A DNA stretch of 64,000 nucleotides from Ephydatia muelleri. Lineage: Eukaryota; Porifera; Demospongiae; Spongillida; Spongillidae. The number at the start of each line of letters is the position of its first letter. Positions within the stretch are counted from its first letter, which is position 1. Where the stretch lies: the NCBI GenBank assembly GCA_013339895.1, contig JABACO010000007.1:5384897-5448896 (forward strand), written 5' to 3'. Both the position numbers and the translations under genes were made by a program. Below are positions 38,001-47,354 of this stretch, in pieces. Under the pieces are notes generated by a model. It saw only the letters and a list, made by a program, of their open reading frames with translations. It was not told the origin of the DNA and did not search any database.

Positions 38001-39625
38001 ACTGCTGCTTCACGCTGCTCCCTTTCAGCCAGCTGAGACTCCTCGGCGCGCTTCGCCCGTGCTTGCGCCCGCGTAGTTACAGCCATCACATCCCTCACCC
38101 CCACACATGAGAATTTACGTTTCGTCTTCCCAATATTAACTAGGTCAGGGACATCCCTACCCAACAGTACTGATACTGGGAGGCTATCTGAAACTGCCAC
38201 ATCAAGCGTATATGTCACCCCCTCGACTACAATTTTCACTCGCGTGACTGGGTAAGCGACTTCATCTCCATGCGCACACTTGACTATAATGCTGGAGCCC
38301 ACCATGTCCTCCTCAGTCACCAGGTCACCTCTAATCATCGTTTTCGCTGCGCCCGTGTCCAGTACAATATCCTTTACCCACCTATCATTCACCCATCCTG
38401 ATCTAATTACAGTTGTACTGCTAGACTTTGCAGGTCGCTTGTGTGCATACTTAACGCCCCCATACATTACCGCACTACTAGGGCACTTACTAGCGATATG
38501 CCCGAATTTGTGGCAGGAGTAGCACCTAGGTCCTTTTCTACTGGGCTGACCTTTTCCGTCTACATCCCTGGTCCCTGCTGATTCTTCGCCGACACGCCCC
38601 TTGCCTTGGCCGCCAGTACCAGACTGCTTCCCTCCTTCCCCATTTTTTACGTCCTCCCGTTTGCTCTCCAGTCCAGCCTGTCTTCTCGCCTGGGCGTAGT
38701 CGTCTGCAAGCTGACCCGCCTCCAAACATGTAGTCGGCTTCCTCTCACGCACCCATAGACGAACATTACTGGGCAACGTGTTGAGTAGTTGTTCCTGAGC
38801 AACCACCTCCACGACCGCTTCTGCTGTGGCCTGCTGCTTCAACCACTTTTTCGCGAGGTCTTTTACCCTCACCGCCACCTCTCTGTGCGACTCGTCCAGG
38901 CTCTTCGTCACTGACCGGAACCGAAGTCGATATGTTTCCTCATTGATGTCATATCGTTTCAGGATAGCGGCTTTAACACGTTCGTAGTCTACAGCTTCTT
39001 CGGATGACATCGCCGCGTATGCCTGCTGAGCCTTTCCGCTTAACTGAGGCGCCAGTTTGTAGACCCATCGTTGTCTGTTCACTTCATATGCCGTCATCGT
39101 TCTCTCAAACGTGGCTAGGTACGCCTCAATGTCGTCCCTCTCCGTGAGCTTTGCCACCTTTGCTTCAGCTTCCTTTAGAATACGACCCGTCTGCTCGCCT
39201 TCGCGGTTCCGACCATCCTGTGCCAGTCGAGCGACCATCTCGAACTGCGCTTTCCACTCGTCTCTAGCCTGGCGCTCACGTTCCGCCTGTCTCTGCTTTT
39301 CTTCTTCTCTTTGACGACGCTCCGCTTCTCTTGTTTCCTGTTCCCTCTGCTTTTCTTCTTCTCTTTGACGACGCTCCGCTTCTCTTGTTTCCTGTTCCCT
39401 CTGTTTGTCTTCTTCTCTTTGACGACGCTCCGCTTCTCTTGTTTCCTGTTCCCTCACAGCTCGTCGCTGCTCTTCCTCCGCTCTGAGCTTTCGCTCTTCC
39501 ATCAAGAGCTTCAGAAGGTCGGCCACACTCACCGATTCATTTGCGACTGAGTTCCTGCTCGCTGCTTCCTCTGTCTCCGACATCCGTGCCTGCGACTTGT
39601 ACTCCTTCCCCGAACGCAATGACAT
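34934..39625 (-). CDS. Gag-Pol polyprotein of the Gmr1-type element
   Basis: One frame of 1563 codons starting at an ATG just inside the 5' LTR. In order: a charged coiled coil with near-exact repeats (about 45-125); a capsid-like region (130-320) whose end (232-315, including RFRSVTKSLDES, AQEQLLNTLP and LWVRERKP) resembles the SCAN domain; a CCHC zinc knuckle (368-381); an aspartic protease DTG (423-425); an integrase zinc region with final CxxC pairs (about 680-720) and a D,D-35-E core (Asp749, Asp808, Glu844); a GPY module (about 983-1000); reverse transcriptase with YIDD (1254-1257); and RNase H (TDAS at 1404-1407). The published view that SCAN derives from Gmr1-like capsid fits. The integrase-before-RT order is directly visible. 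Confidence 0.95.
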   Translation of the reverse strand: MSLRSGKEYKSQARMSETEEAASRNSVANESVSVADLLKLLMEERKLRAEEEQRRAVREQETREAERRQREEDKQREQETREAERRQREEEKQREQETREAERRQREEEKQRQAERERQARDEWKAQFEMVARLAQDGRNREGEQTGRILKEAEAKVAKLTERDDIEAYLATFERTMTAYEVNRQRWVYKLAPQLSGKAQQAYAAMSSEEAVDYERVKAAILKRYDINEETYRLRFRSVTKSLDESHREVAVRVKDLAKKWLKQQATAEAVVEVVAQEQLLNTLPSNVRLWVRERKPTTCLEAGQLADDYAQARRQAGLESKREDVKNGEGGKQSGTGGQGKGRVGEESAGTRDVDGKGQPSRKGPRCYSCHKFGHIASKCPSSAVMYGGVKYAHKRPAKSSSTTVIRSGWVNDRWVKDIVLDTGAAKTMIRGDLVTEEDMVGSSIIVKCAHGDEVAYPVTRVKIVVEGVTYTLDVAVSDSLPVSVLLGRDVPDLVNIGKTKRKFSCVGVRDVMAVTTRAQARAKRAEESQLAEREQREAAVTTEVDSSQNHPVAPKESEETATITDQDTSTREDQGQGWTKECPGVAFDAELFEEKSSPDASLGVNISATELGVLQKADPTLSLIWEKGIGKGDGTEARYFEQKGLLWRRWNDQTHSEEEVRQLVLPTQCRKAVLQLAHEIPLSGHLGKKKTLQRVLQRFYWPSVCRDVANWCRSCAACQKTAQKRHRPAPLVPLPIIEEPFARIAMDIVGPLPRSRSGNKFIFVVCDYATRYPEAVAMKSVVAEYVAEELIGIFARVGIPREILTDQGSNFMSNLLSELYRLMQIKPIRTSPYHPETDGLVERFNGTLKAMLRKAAVGEGKDWDKLLPFVLFAYREVPQASTGFSPFELVYGRQVRGPLDILKETWKTSKRSTESVVSYVLDVQEKLARMSELGVDNLKEAQKQQKRWYDSNARMREFKDGDQVLVLLPSSTSKLLASWQGPYVVKKRLSDVTYEVDMSDKKKRKRIFHVNMLRAWHTPQVTQSLWAGNEEEVEDDTEGDDLVVWNSDAEASKQLMINEQLEDSQKIELLALLKEFDDVLQNTPGKTNLVEYRIHTDSAPPLRLPAYRLPYAYRDRVKKELDDMLKLGIIEPSASEWASPMVVVAKKDGALRICVDFRRLNAISKYDAYPMQRIDELVDKLGKARFVTTVDLTKGYWQVPIAEEDKPKTAFTTPFGLFQFTVMPFGLQGAPSTFQRMMDTLIRGMEGYASAYIDDVAVYSSCWREHIDHLRNLFLRLRKANLKVKPSKCQCAMFECVYLGHVVGKGTVRLESSKIEAIKRMPVPRTKKGVRQFLGLAGYYRRFIRDFATIATPLTELTRKSAPQEVKWSLQAQEAFDTLKTKIASSPVLMCPDMSRMFTLQTDASDYGIGAVLSQTGEDGEEHPVAFFSQKLLPRERRYSTIEKECLAIRMGTQAFRVYLIGKPFVVQTDHRALEWLYKMKDTTNRLTRWSLALQPFQFTVRYRRGQANANADALSRCIVSPSEATKMPEKEGEVSGPQASYDVSPSQRVVSGQISPDWRC

Positions 39626-39680
39626 ATATAAGGTTCTCTACCTCTTCCTCGTCACGTTACTGAGCACCGCTGCCACCAAA

Positions 39681-39954
39681 TGTTAAGGATCCGTTACGCG
39701 CTAGCGCAATGTCACCGGACAGAGTTTCCACTAACAGCCAAATACACTAAGCAAGACTGAGCATACACAATTACAACTGGTTTTTAACTTCATGCAACAC
39801 AAGGTATAGTCCGCATCAGTACACAATGAGGAATATTCTGGAAGGTCGGGCCGCTCCTATTCAGTAGCTTATCAACACCTCCAGTCAGGTGATATCTGTC
39901 CGGATACGACTCTCTGGGAAGGGCTGACATCATAGCTAGCCTGGGGCCCTGACA
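39681..39954 (-). repeat. 5' LTR of the Gmr1-type element
   Basis: 274 bp, followed in the element's direction by the candidate primer-binding site at about 39667-39680. Confidence 0.95.
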
Positions 39955-40326
39955 GTATTTCTCAATGATTTGATTGAGAGGGGAATATGACTTGCAGTTT
40001 CTGTTAATGCTGGAACTTTTGAGTACTGTACTCAAAAGTAATAACAGAGTTCTAATGCACTTTATTAGTACGGACATGGAAGCATCAGAGGCTCTAAACA
40101 CAAGTTGAAACCTTATAATAAAGTTATAAAGTGCAAAAACAATCCATTTATCTGACGGTGCTAAAGTTGACTCCTCTGTATTTTGAATGATCAATGTATT
40201 TATTCTTGCTTCTCTGTCCTCACTTTGAGCATCACTATCATCGTTATCCTCAGATACAATTTCTACATCACCTTCTTCTGCACTTTCTGGAGCATCCTGT
40301 ATGAAATTAATTAAGTGCAACACCAA

Positions 40327-40927
40327 CTAGTGGTTACAAACCCTCTACAGCTGCACCGACCTCTACCCATGCACCGGAACGCATATCCATATCTGCGACA
40401 CTTTCACACTCTGTGCCACCACCCTCTTTATGAGGTGATAACTCGTTTCGTGTATATGTCTTCAAGTTCTTACTTAAATAATACAGACGTGCATCCGAAG
40501 ACTGTATGCATGCACTTCAATCAATTGATAACAAGCTGATATGTACGCATCGTCCTTACCCATTATGGTACTTGCAGGATCCAGTCTGAGCAAAACCAAA
40601 AGGTACTGCATAAGCTAGCTGGCGACATCATCGCTAAGGGAGTCTACAGGGATAAGCACGTTATTCGAAGTACTTGTATAGCAACTGCGAGTGTATTTCT
40701 GTTGAGATTATCCCTTCACTTCTAATGCAGCAGCTGTGAAGAAGTATTTTAGTTCACAGTGTCGTACTACCAAGACTTTGCCACCTGCAGAGATGAAAAA
40801 GAAGAGGATGACTGCTAGGAGACAAAAGATGAAAGTTACAATTTTCCATTGCTTACTTGTGTCACTTCTGAGTAGCTTTATGATCAACAGTGAGAAGAAG
40901 ATGTGAAGTGAATTAAACTATCAATAC
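40327..40927. other. Spacer with possible exon scraps
   Basis: No complete gene. On the + strand, short basic stretches around 40735-40830 (KKYF, then KKKRMTARRQK) may be eroded upstream exons of the reading frame at 40928. Confidence 0.3.
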
Positions 40928-41248
40928 ATGACTGATGAGGAGACTGATGAAGGTGGAAGTGGCTTCATCCAGCACAAACTCACCTGGCGGAGTGATGCAT
41001 TGAAGAAGTTGGTGTGTGTACTTGACAAACGTGATAAAGGTGCAAAGGCAGAAGGATCTGCTGTAAGGATGAAAGCCCAAGAAAAGCGTACAGTGGGGTC
41101 CCCCTCAAGACAGCAGCCACCCAAGTATGAACCTCAGTGGACCACTTGTGTTTCTCCAGATATTGATCAGTCAGATTCCTCGAGCTCCTCAGTGTCAGAT
41201 ATGGCAGTGAGCATTGGCACTTCTGGATCTGAGATTGATGAAAACTGA
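40928..41248 (+). pseudogene. Uncharacterised 106-residue C-terminal segment (MTDEETDE protein)
   Basis: The frame begins MTDEETDEGG and continues with KLTWRSDALKKLVCVLDKR, then a basic and a serine-rich acidic tail (SDSSSSSVSD). I recall similar (M)S/TDEETD followed by WRS and LDxR patterns at the C-termini of repeat-associated proteins in cnidarians and sponges, but I cannot name the family or the enzyme. It probably lacks its upstream part, so I treat it as a fragment. It could belong to the same mobile neighbourhood as the CACTA-like gene to its left. Confidence 0.35.
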
Positions 41249-41365
41249 TCATGAGCAACCATAACTGTCTTATCATATTTAGTTTTGCATTCGTTTGAAT
41301 TGATTTCATAATATTGTTGGAAATAAATTCAAAACCACGTTGGAATGAGTTTGAACTGTGTGTTA

Positions 41366-41519
41366 AATTTTTAATCAATTCACTGTGAAGCAGGGCCAGC
41401 AAGCTAATACATGCATGAACTTCCCCCTCTGATTATGGGAAATTTGATCCTATAGTTTGCAGCCTGTGATGCTTTCAATTCTTCCATTTAAAGCATAAGT
41501 TGCGTGTTATGATTTGCTC
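41366..41519. repeat. Left copy of a ~150-bp direct repeat flanking the secreted-protein gene
   Basis: Matches 43074-43225 in the same orientation, with shared words cactgtgaag, agggccagcaagctaataca and ctctgattatgggaaat. The two copies bracket the gene at 41718-42611. Confidence 0.85.
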
Positions 41520-41717
41520 AGTACTGTACATGTGCCAAATCGCTATGTACTAATGAAGTTAGTCAGGTAGTTCACAACGTACGCATTATAAATCCATATC
41601 ATTTTGTATGAATTTTGTATAGGCATAAACATGCATGGCACATGCATGAATTTCGGGTTGTCATGCATCTAATATACATGTATGTGGTCACACCCAGTTA
41701 ACAATCATTATTCAGCC

Positions 41718-42611
41718 ATGTTGCGTTATTACGTCGTCCCGTTTCTATTCGTGTCGCTGTTACAGCTGCTTTGGTTCGATCCAAGCCTTCAGCAAAACGT
41801 TCCGATCGCTTTAAACCCAACGATCGTGGCCAGCACTAATAAGTCCTGTCCGTCTGCCGCCATATTGGCGAACCTCAATGCGCAGGTTCAGAACATCCTC
41901 TCGACTGTGGTGTTGAGACGCCCAGGTGACTGTGGCGGTCTCAACTGGACCCGGGTCGCCTACCTGAACATGACCGATCTCAACCAGACTTGTCCAAGCA
42001 ACTGGACGCTAGTGACCTATCCGGGAAACTCTGGCACTACGTTGAGGGCGTGTCAGCGGAAGAATGGAAACGCTTGCGACGCGGCCTACTACAGCGTGAA
42101 GGGAAAGAGGTATTCCCAGATCTGCGGACGCTTAGGGGGTAACGTTTATGGTCAGCCGGAGGCGTTTGGAACGCAGACCGGACAAACAATCGATACAATC
42201 TATTTGGATGGCATGGACATCACGCGCGGTAACCCGCGTCAGCTCGTATGGTCATTCCCAACGGCGACTAGTCGAATGGACACTCTCGGTAATCTCTGTC
42301 CTTGCAGCAACAAGAGCTTAAACATACCAACGACCAACGTACCTGCTTTCGTGGGTTTGAATTACTTCTGCGACTGTGGCGCCCCCCCTTACAAAACCGA
42401 CGCCACTGGGGTACACTACTACAACCACAGTCTCTGGTCAGGCACTGACTGTCCTCCTGAAAGCACGTGCTGCAGCTTCAACTCTCCACCCTGGTTTTGG
42501 AGAGTCCTTTCCAACTCGACGACAGACGATATTGAAGTGAGGCAGTGCTCTAATACTGCCGTTACAAATGAGAATGTTGATCTCATGATCATCGAGGTCT
42601 ACATCAAGTGA
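41718..42611 (+). CDS. Secreted cysteine-rich protein of a sponge/cnidarian family
   Basis: A single exon of 297 residues from the ATG at 41718; an upstream in-frame ATG at 41682 would bury the signal peptide behind 12 extra residues, so I prefer the second. The N-terminus MLRYYVVPFLFVSLLQLLWF is a good signal peptide. The body is rich in cysteine and N-glycosylation sites and contains GDCGGLNWTRVAYLNMTD, CPSNWTLVTYPGN, RACQRK, YSQICGRLGG, CPCSNKS and TTDDIEVRQC. I recall the pattern GDCGG-W-R-A-L-M-D, CPS-W, CGR, DDIE-R-C from large families in sponges and cnidarians, possibly akin to fibrinogen-like recognition domains. Likely extracellular; function unknown. Direct repeats on both sides suggest that the gene copy was part of a duplication. 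Confidence 0.8.
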   Translation: MLRYYVVPFLFVSLLQLLWFDPSLQQNVPIALNPTIVASTNKSCPSAAILANLNAQVQNILSTVVLRRPGDCGGLNWTRVAYLNMTDLNQTCPSNWTLVTYPGNSGTTLRACQRKNGNACDAAYYSVKGKRYSQICGRLGGNVYGQPEAFGTQTGQTIDTIYLDGMDITRGNPRQLVWSFPTATSRMDTLGNLCPCSNKSLNIPTTNVPAFVGLNYFCDCGAPPYKTDATGVHYYNHSLWSGTDCPPESTCCSFNSPPWFWRVLSNSTTDDIEVRQCSNTAVTNENVDLMIIEVYIK

Positions 42612-43073
42612 GCATCGAGGGACGTGGCAGCAGTAACTAAAGATAAAGACCTCTCCTTTTATTATCATGTAAGTAAGCATCTGGTAACATACATGTAGGA
42701 CGACATGTTATTGTCTATGTCTATCAGACAATACATTCTATATTTCCAATTAAACTTACATTGCGTATAGGTACACACATGTCGAACAAATACTTTCTGC
42801 TTTTTTATATAAATGTACATCTAATACCTATAATTGCAATATACAGTGTGCCTTTCAATGCAAAGAGAGTGGTTATGAAATACAAGCACATAACTGCAAT
42901 GACAAATCCAAATTAATAATCATGACATGACGCAACTGTAGTGAATGAAAAGCGAGGTCCCAAAGTGGTGGGTCCCATTGAATGAAAAGTCAGGTCCCAA
43001 AGAGGTGGGTCCTATGTCTAGAATTAATACTGCAATGCACACGCAACAGACGCAAGCATATGCAAGTATGGTA
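42612..43073. other. 3' flank with a two-copy tandem
   Basis: Presumed 3' untranslated region and spacer. At 42942-43015 a unit of about 35 bp (gaatgaaaag, aggtcccaaag, gtgggtcc) is repeated twice in tandem. No gene is seen. Confidence 0.5.
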
Positions 43074-43225
43074 ATATTTTTAATCAGTTCACTGTGAAGT
43101 AGGGCCAGCAAGCTAATACATGCATGAACCTCCCTCTCTGATTATGGGAAATTGTACCGTAAATATAGCCTGTGGTGCTTAAAATTATTCCATTCTAAGT
43201 ACAAGTTGCATTTTTAAGATTTGCT
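43074..43225. repeat. Right copy of the ~150-bp direct repeat
   Basis: Partner of 41366-41519, diverged by several substitutions and small gaps. Confidence 0.85.
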
Positions 43226-45780
43226 ACTGCTGGTAGGCGCACACACCCACCTAGCCTCGTCCCCAACCAGACATGATATGCTTAGCGGTTATGTAATCCA
43301 CGCGCGCGTATGTTGGTCTGGGGCTGAGATTGTACTCCATGTATACACAGAGATATGCATGTTGCACTCATATGCACATATGATCGTTCTTTGGCTACTA
43401 TGATAAAATCTCTGTTTCTTTCAATCTCATGCCCAGGACTTTTGAACACAATGGATTGAAATTTGACTATTCGTCCGAAATGTAGAAACATTATTCACTG
43501 TTGGTTGGCGTTAGGGTTAGGGTTACAGTTTGTAATTGGTTATGCATGGAATTAAATCTATGTATAAACGTTTTATACTCATGTTCTAGGACACGGTACC
43601 AGCAGCATTAATTTCACTATTCATGTCTAATAGAGCGTTCCTTATTCCGGCATGCATATTAGTATTGCTATTGAAACACCTGTTGCGGTATACAAGTCAC
43701 AGGATTACATTGCTCAAACAAACTGACTAAACTACGAACATTATTATAATTAATTTACAAGTAATCAGTTAAAATCCGAGATTGAGAATTTACCTGACTT
43801 CAGGGGCAGGCTCAGCCTTCCATTATTATTATTAGTGTTAATTGCAGAATACTAAGCAGCGGCATCACCCGGGCCGTTTCATACATGTACGTCATGTGAC
43901 CGCTCCGTAATCTGACATACGTCAGTTTCACACAGTATATTAATACACATCCGCTATGCTGGTGCACAGCTTTTACGGAAATATCCGAGTGGCAAAAACT
44001 TCATCTAGGTACACTATAATGTTGTGCTTTCAAAGCATTATAGACTGCGACCAAGGCTGTCACATTAGCATGCCCCAGACTGAAATGTTCAACTCGGCAA
44101 TGGTATGTGATAAGATGAATTGGAAATTTGACCGGTGGTCAGCAATATGAAAAATTCTCTTCTTAATTTTCAAGTGACGAATAATGTTCAATATCAATTA
44201 GATCCATCAGAAGAGGAAAATTGTGAAGCGCACATGGATTGAGTTTGGCTTATCAGGTATAAAGGTTTCTAATGATACACATGTTTGACCAATCCGCAAA
44301 CTGGCTTAGACCAAACATTGGATTAGGGTAAGCAGATGGACAGTTTGCACATAGTGAGCACCCTGCCAACAAAATTGTGGGCGTGCAAAGCTATACGTTT
44401 TTAGTCAATTGGTACATTAGATGGCTGACATTGTAAGTGCTTAAAACATGGATTATGGGTCATTACTACCACGTATGATGTACCATTCCACAGCTTTAGA
44501 ACCTTTCCAAATACTAAATATTATTAAATAAATAAATAAATTTAATACTGAAGCATGACCATGTCTAGGTAATCTATTAGCAGCACACAAGCCTTCATCA
44601 AAAACGCAAAGGTTGCTACCTGCTCTGATGAATTTGGTGTATTCTTATTTCTGCAGCTGTCAAGCAACCACATACAGCATACCCTGGCCTCACAAGCATA
44701 TGGAGCCATGTACTTTGTTATTCCTACAGATTGTAGAGGCATAAATATCACTAGATATACATACTGGCTGTGCGTCACAAGAGAGGTAACATTTCACTGT
44801 TCAGCAAGATTCTGGTATTTAAATTGGCATTCCTGAGTAAAAGCTTCCTCAAAGATGACATAACCTCTGATCAATGCACCATCCGATCAGTAAGTAACTT
44901 GCTTTTTCATTCACACAATACTCAACCAAAAGGTGATAAAGGAAAAATTGCAGCCATGAAGATGTCCTCCACAGCTTTCAGTATTAAAGACCAATGTGTC
45001 TCCCCCGACCCTTCTGATGCATGGATCATGCACAGGACCAGTTAAAAAGGGCCGCATATGGCTGACAGATTTAGCAATAGAACACACTTTTAACATAAGT
45101 ACCTTCAGTGATGTTCAATTTTTAGGATACAGCTTGACCCCTATTGGCACATTAGTCTCACACTATATTGTCCAAAAACAAGGCAATCCATTTCCATGCA
45201 TCCATCCTTATGCCCTTCAAAGAGGAATCCCACCCTCTGCTTGCTTCCGCTCGATTAAATACCCAGATGACAGAAGTGGAACAAGCCTCCTCTACATCCA
45301 TATCACATTATGTACAAGAGCCTTGTCCTCAGGCCACGATCTGTTGCAAACCTTATATGGAGCCAACCTTATAATGTAGATACGACAGCTAGCCTTCTCT
45401 GTTACATATATGAAGCTCTGTCCTAACGTGACCAAAAACCATTCCCTAGTTTGTTCCAGTGTTGCAATTGTAAATATTCATATCAGACAGCACATGTAGT
45501 TTATGTTTTTCTTTTTGCTTGATGTTGAGCTGACATTGACTAAACGTCACATCAGGCCATGCAATGGTATGTGACCTTTGTTCAAGGCACTTCTGTATGA
45601 GCGTAAGTATATGAAAGCAACTCAAGGTTAATTTTTCTTTCAGTGGGGTACAACTGAAAGTAGGATCAATAAGATCCATTGCAAAAAGAGATCCCCATTT
45701 GACCTGAACAAAAAATATATATCGAAAGGTCTGGTATAAAGAGTTGTATATAATATAGAAATGTACATGCGAAACAGTTA
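43226..45780. other. Intergenic with small repeats, no gene recognised
   Basis: 43256-43333 has inverted arms (ctcgtccccaaccagaca and its near complement) that resemble the hairpin MITE at 5526. A two-unit telomere-like ttagggttaggg lies at about 43511. 43891-43989 is a diverged inverted copy of the repeat at 19815-19915. The + and - frames in 44542-45380 are open in places but lack motifs or a splice structure that I can defend. Confidence 0.45.
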
Positions 45781-46845
45781 TCATTCTCTGATGCTGTAAA
45801 CTCCTGATGGAGAACTCAGGAGTGGTTTATCCTCATCCAGAGTTTGGATCACATTTGCAGCATGGTCTGACAGCTGGGTGAACCTCTGGCTTTCTGTTGT
45901 CGATGTCGCCATTAATGGTCCCTGCTCCTTTGATCTCCCATTTGTGATGGACCTGCACTGACGAGCCAGCTCCCGCCTCACGCTTGGATGCATGAGGAAG
46001 GAGAGGGGCAACACAAGGAGGAAGGTTTGAAGGAAACACACCACCACCATCTCGTCAATGTTGGAGTCATTGGGTTTCTTACCATGTGTTGCAGCATCAT
46101 AAATGCTCTTTGTGGTGCTGACCACGTTGGCAATAGCATACATGGAAGGATAGATTAGCAGAGGGACCACCTCCAGTAGAGCAACCATGTGCGGTGAATT
46201 GAAGTGTCCTTGGATGAGAAACACACCCCTGCATAGCTTGACCAATACAAACGACAGAAGAACGATACTGACCATGTAGAGAAGGATTTCAGAGCCTTCG
46301 TAGATACCAAGTTCATATGCCTTTGTGACATCATCAGAGTTAGCTTTGATCCAGCACCATATCCCGACCAGACCGTAAGACCGGTGCAGCAGGGGTACCC
46401 AGGCTATTGCAGCCGGCAGGGCAAACACGATGACCAGCCCTAGGATCTCGTACCTGAGCTGACGCAGCTGCTGCTTTCGGAATATTGCTAGCATGAACAC
46501 GTAGATGCATATCCAAACGATACAGTAGACCTTGGAGAATCCAAAGTGCTGAGCTATGTAGCCAATAGCAGCACAAGCGCTATTCCAGCTTTCTCGGACG
46601 GTCACGTTGCCGCTCGCGGCATCAACATCCACGGGCAAAGTCTCGAGACCTATTGCCAATGAGAAGACGAAGCTGACTATAGCGAGGTAGAGCTGCAGCC
46701 GATGGACGTACTGACGGTACGCCCCAGTGACGAGGATAAGAATCACGTTGGAAATGGCAGCCAAACAACCGACGACAGCAAACCCGGAGTTGAGGTCAAT
46801 CAGGAGTCTGTTGTTGCTGATGTCACTCGAATTCGGAGCATTCAT
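45781..46845 (-). CDS. Orphan seven-transmembrane receptor, copy A of a paralogous pair
   Basis: A single exon of 354 residues from the ATG at 46845 (MNAPNSSDIS). Seven hydrophobic segments, with helix 1 at about 20-42, helix 2 at 50-72, helix 3 at 91-120 and helix 4 at 133-153. Cys91 and Cys164 are placed for the helix 3-outer loop 2 disulfide. YRQYVHRLQLYLA before helix 2 and SYGLVGIWCWI in the second outer loop are distinctive; the WCWI signature recalls cAMP-receptor-like GPCRs, but this is only a suggestion. The cytosolic tail is Ser/Thr-rich. It shares length and most sequence with the receptor at 50356-51420, apart from the N-terminal half of the first outer loop. The ligand is unknown. 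Upstream DNA at 46983-47115 has an inverted partner at 49380-49485. Confidence 0.88.
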   Translation of the reverse strand: MNAPNSSDISNNRLLIDLNSGFAVVGCLAAISNVILILVTGAYRQYVHRLQLYLAIVSFVFSLAIGLETLPVDVDAASGNVTVRESWNSACAAIGYIAQHFGFSKVYCIVWICIYVFMLAIFRKQQLRQLRYEILGLVIVFALPAAIAWVPLLHRSYGLVGIWCWIKANSDDVTKAYELGIYEGSEILLYMVSIVLLSFVLVKLCRGVFLIQGHFNSPHMVALLEVVPLLIYPSMYAIANVVSTTKSIYDAATHGKKPNDSNIDEMVVVCFLQTFLLVLPLSFLMHPSVRRELARQCRSITNGRSKEQGPLMATSTTESQRFTQLSDHAANVIQTLDEDKPLLSSPSGVYSIRE

Positions 46846-47354
46846 GACATAAATCAGTTCAGACAATTAAAAAACAAATGTGACAAGGCAGTAGGCCATT
46901 TGCTTTTCTCCCCAGGAATACACCTATGAATTTTGGCTTCTGGTCAAGATACACCCCTTTTCACCTTGATTGTCGGTCAAGCCCACGTGATCGTGAGGTT
47001 ACCAGCATCTTAATCTCCTGGACGTCATCCCGGGGGTACGTTTGTACACCTAGATGGACAGAGATTCTGATTAATGCTACTTGCAACTGTGCACCAAAAA
47101 TGAAATTCAACAGCACATACACTGTATACACGTCTGCCATCTCTGGGCGTTAGTTAATGCAGGTATGCAGTGACATCCCGTGAAGGTTCACACTTACGTT
47201 GACTCTGGGGGGGGGGGGGGGGGAGGGGGGGGGTTGAAACAAGGTATTACAATGCGTATTGCAATGTTTGCGCTGAATTATTATGTAGTAAGTGTGAACC
47301 GTCCGGGAAATGACACTACATCCTCTATACGTAAGGTCGGTCTATTTCCTTCTA
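46846..47354. other. Upstream region of receptor copy A, with a G tract
   Basis: Contains 46983-47115, which reappears inverted at 49380-49485, and a long G tract at about 47207-47232. No separate gene. Confidence 0.5.

Larger units (their letters stand above)
34743..39954 (-). mobile_element. Gmr1-type Ty3/gypsy LTR retrotransposon, whole-looking and young
   Basis: Both LTRs are 274 bp (34743-35016 and 39681-39954) and look identical by eye, beginning TGTCAGGG and ending TTAACA in the element's direction. The 5-bp duplication gtatt flanks it (34738-34742 and 39955-39959). Next to the 5' LTR is TTTGGTGGCAGCGG, a candidate primer-binding site matching a tRNA 3' end; a purine-rich tract lies just inside the 3' LTR. 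One long frame codes Gag and Pol with the integrase before the reverse transcriptase, the order known from Gmr1-like elements rather than ordinary gypsy. It sits inside the CACTA-like transposase gene. Identical LTRs and a clean target duplication point to very recent insertion. Confidence 0.93.
33045..40326 (-). pseudogene. CACTA-like (tnp2-type) transposase gene, split by an LTR element
   Basis: Pieces on the - strand, 5' to 3': 40326-39960 (an acidic leader, then FALYNFIIRFQLVFRASDASM); then, beyond the inserted LTR element, 34716-34264 (a zinc-ribbon-like CPSCSSLYSMPSC, later PNHP and RLPCGERVMKHVKC); 34140-33565 (LLGVICDVPASRKVGGYVGHSA, then YGGFDVEAW, then VPMHLKFLGVAKHT); and 33539-33045 (INMHLMCHLLQCCKDYGPIYS, then FPFERFNGNCGSYP). 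The order and motifs match animal CACTA/EnSpm transposase proteins with a DUF4218-like C-terminus. At least one stop interrupts the third piece (after HGC, near 33975) and the gene is split by the insertion, so this copy is probably dead. The element's own CACTA ends were not found. Confidence 0.65.

Noticed and set aside
39790-39954. Apparent fusion of a host-type frame with LTR-encoded residues
   Set aside because: The frame simply reads from the interrupted transposase gene into the LTR at the insertion point.
43509-43526. Telomere-like ttagggttaggg
   Set aside because: Only about two units; too short to call an interstitial telomere.
44542-45380. Overlapping + and - frames of 60-127 residues
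   Set aside because: No recognisable motif, no consistent splice pattern, and both strands are open to a similar extent.
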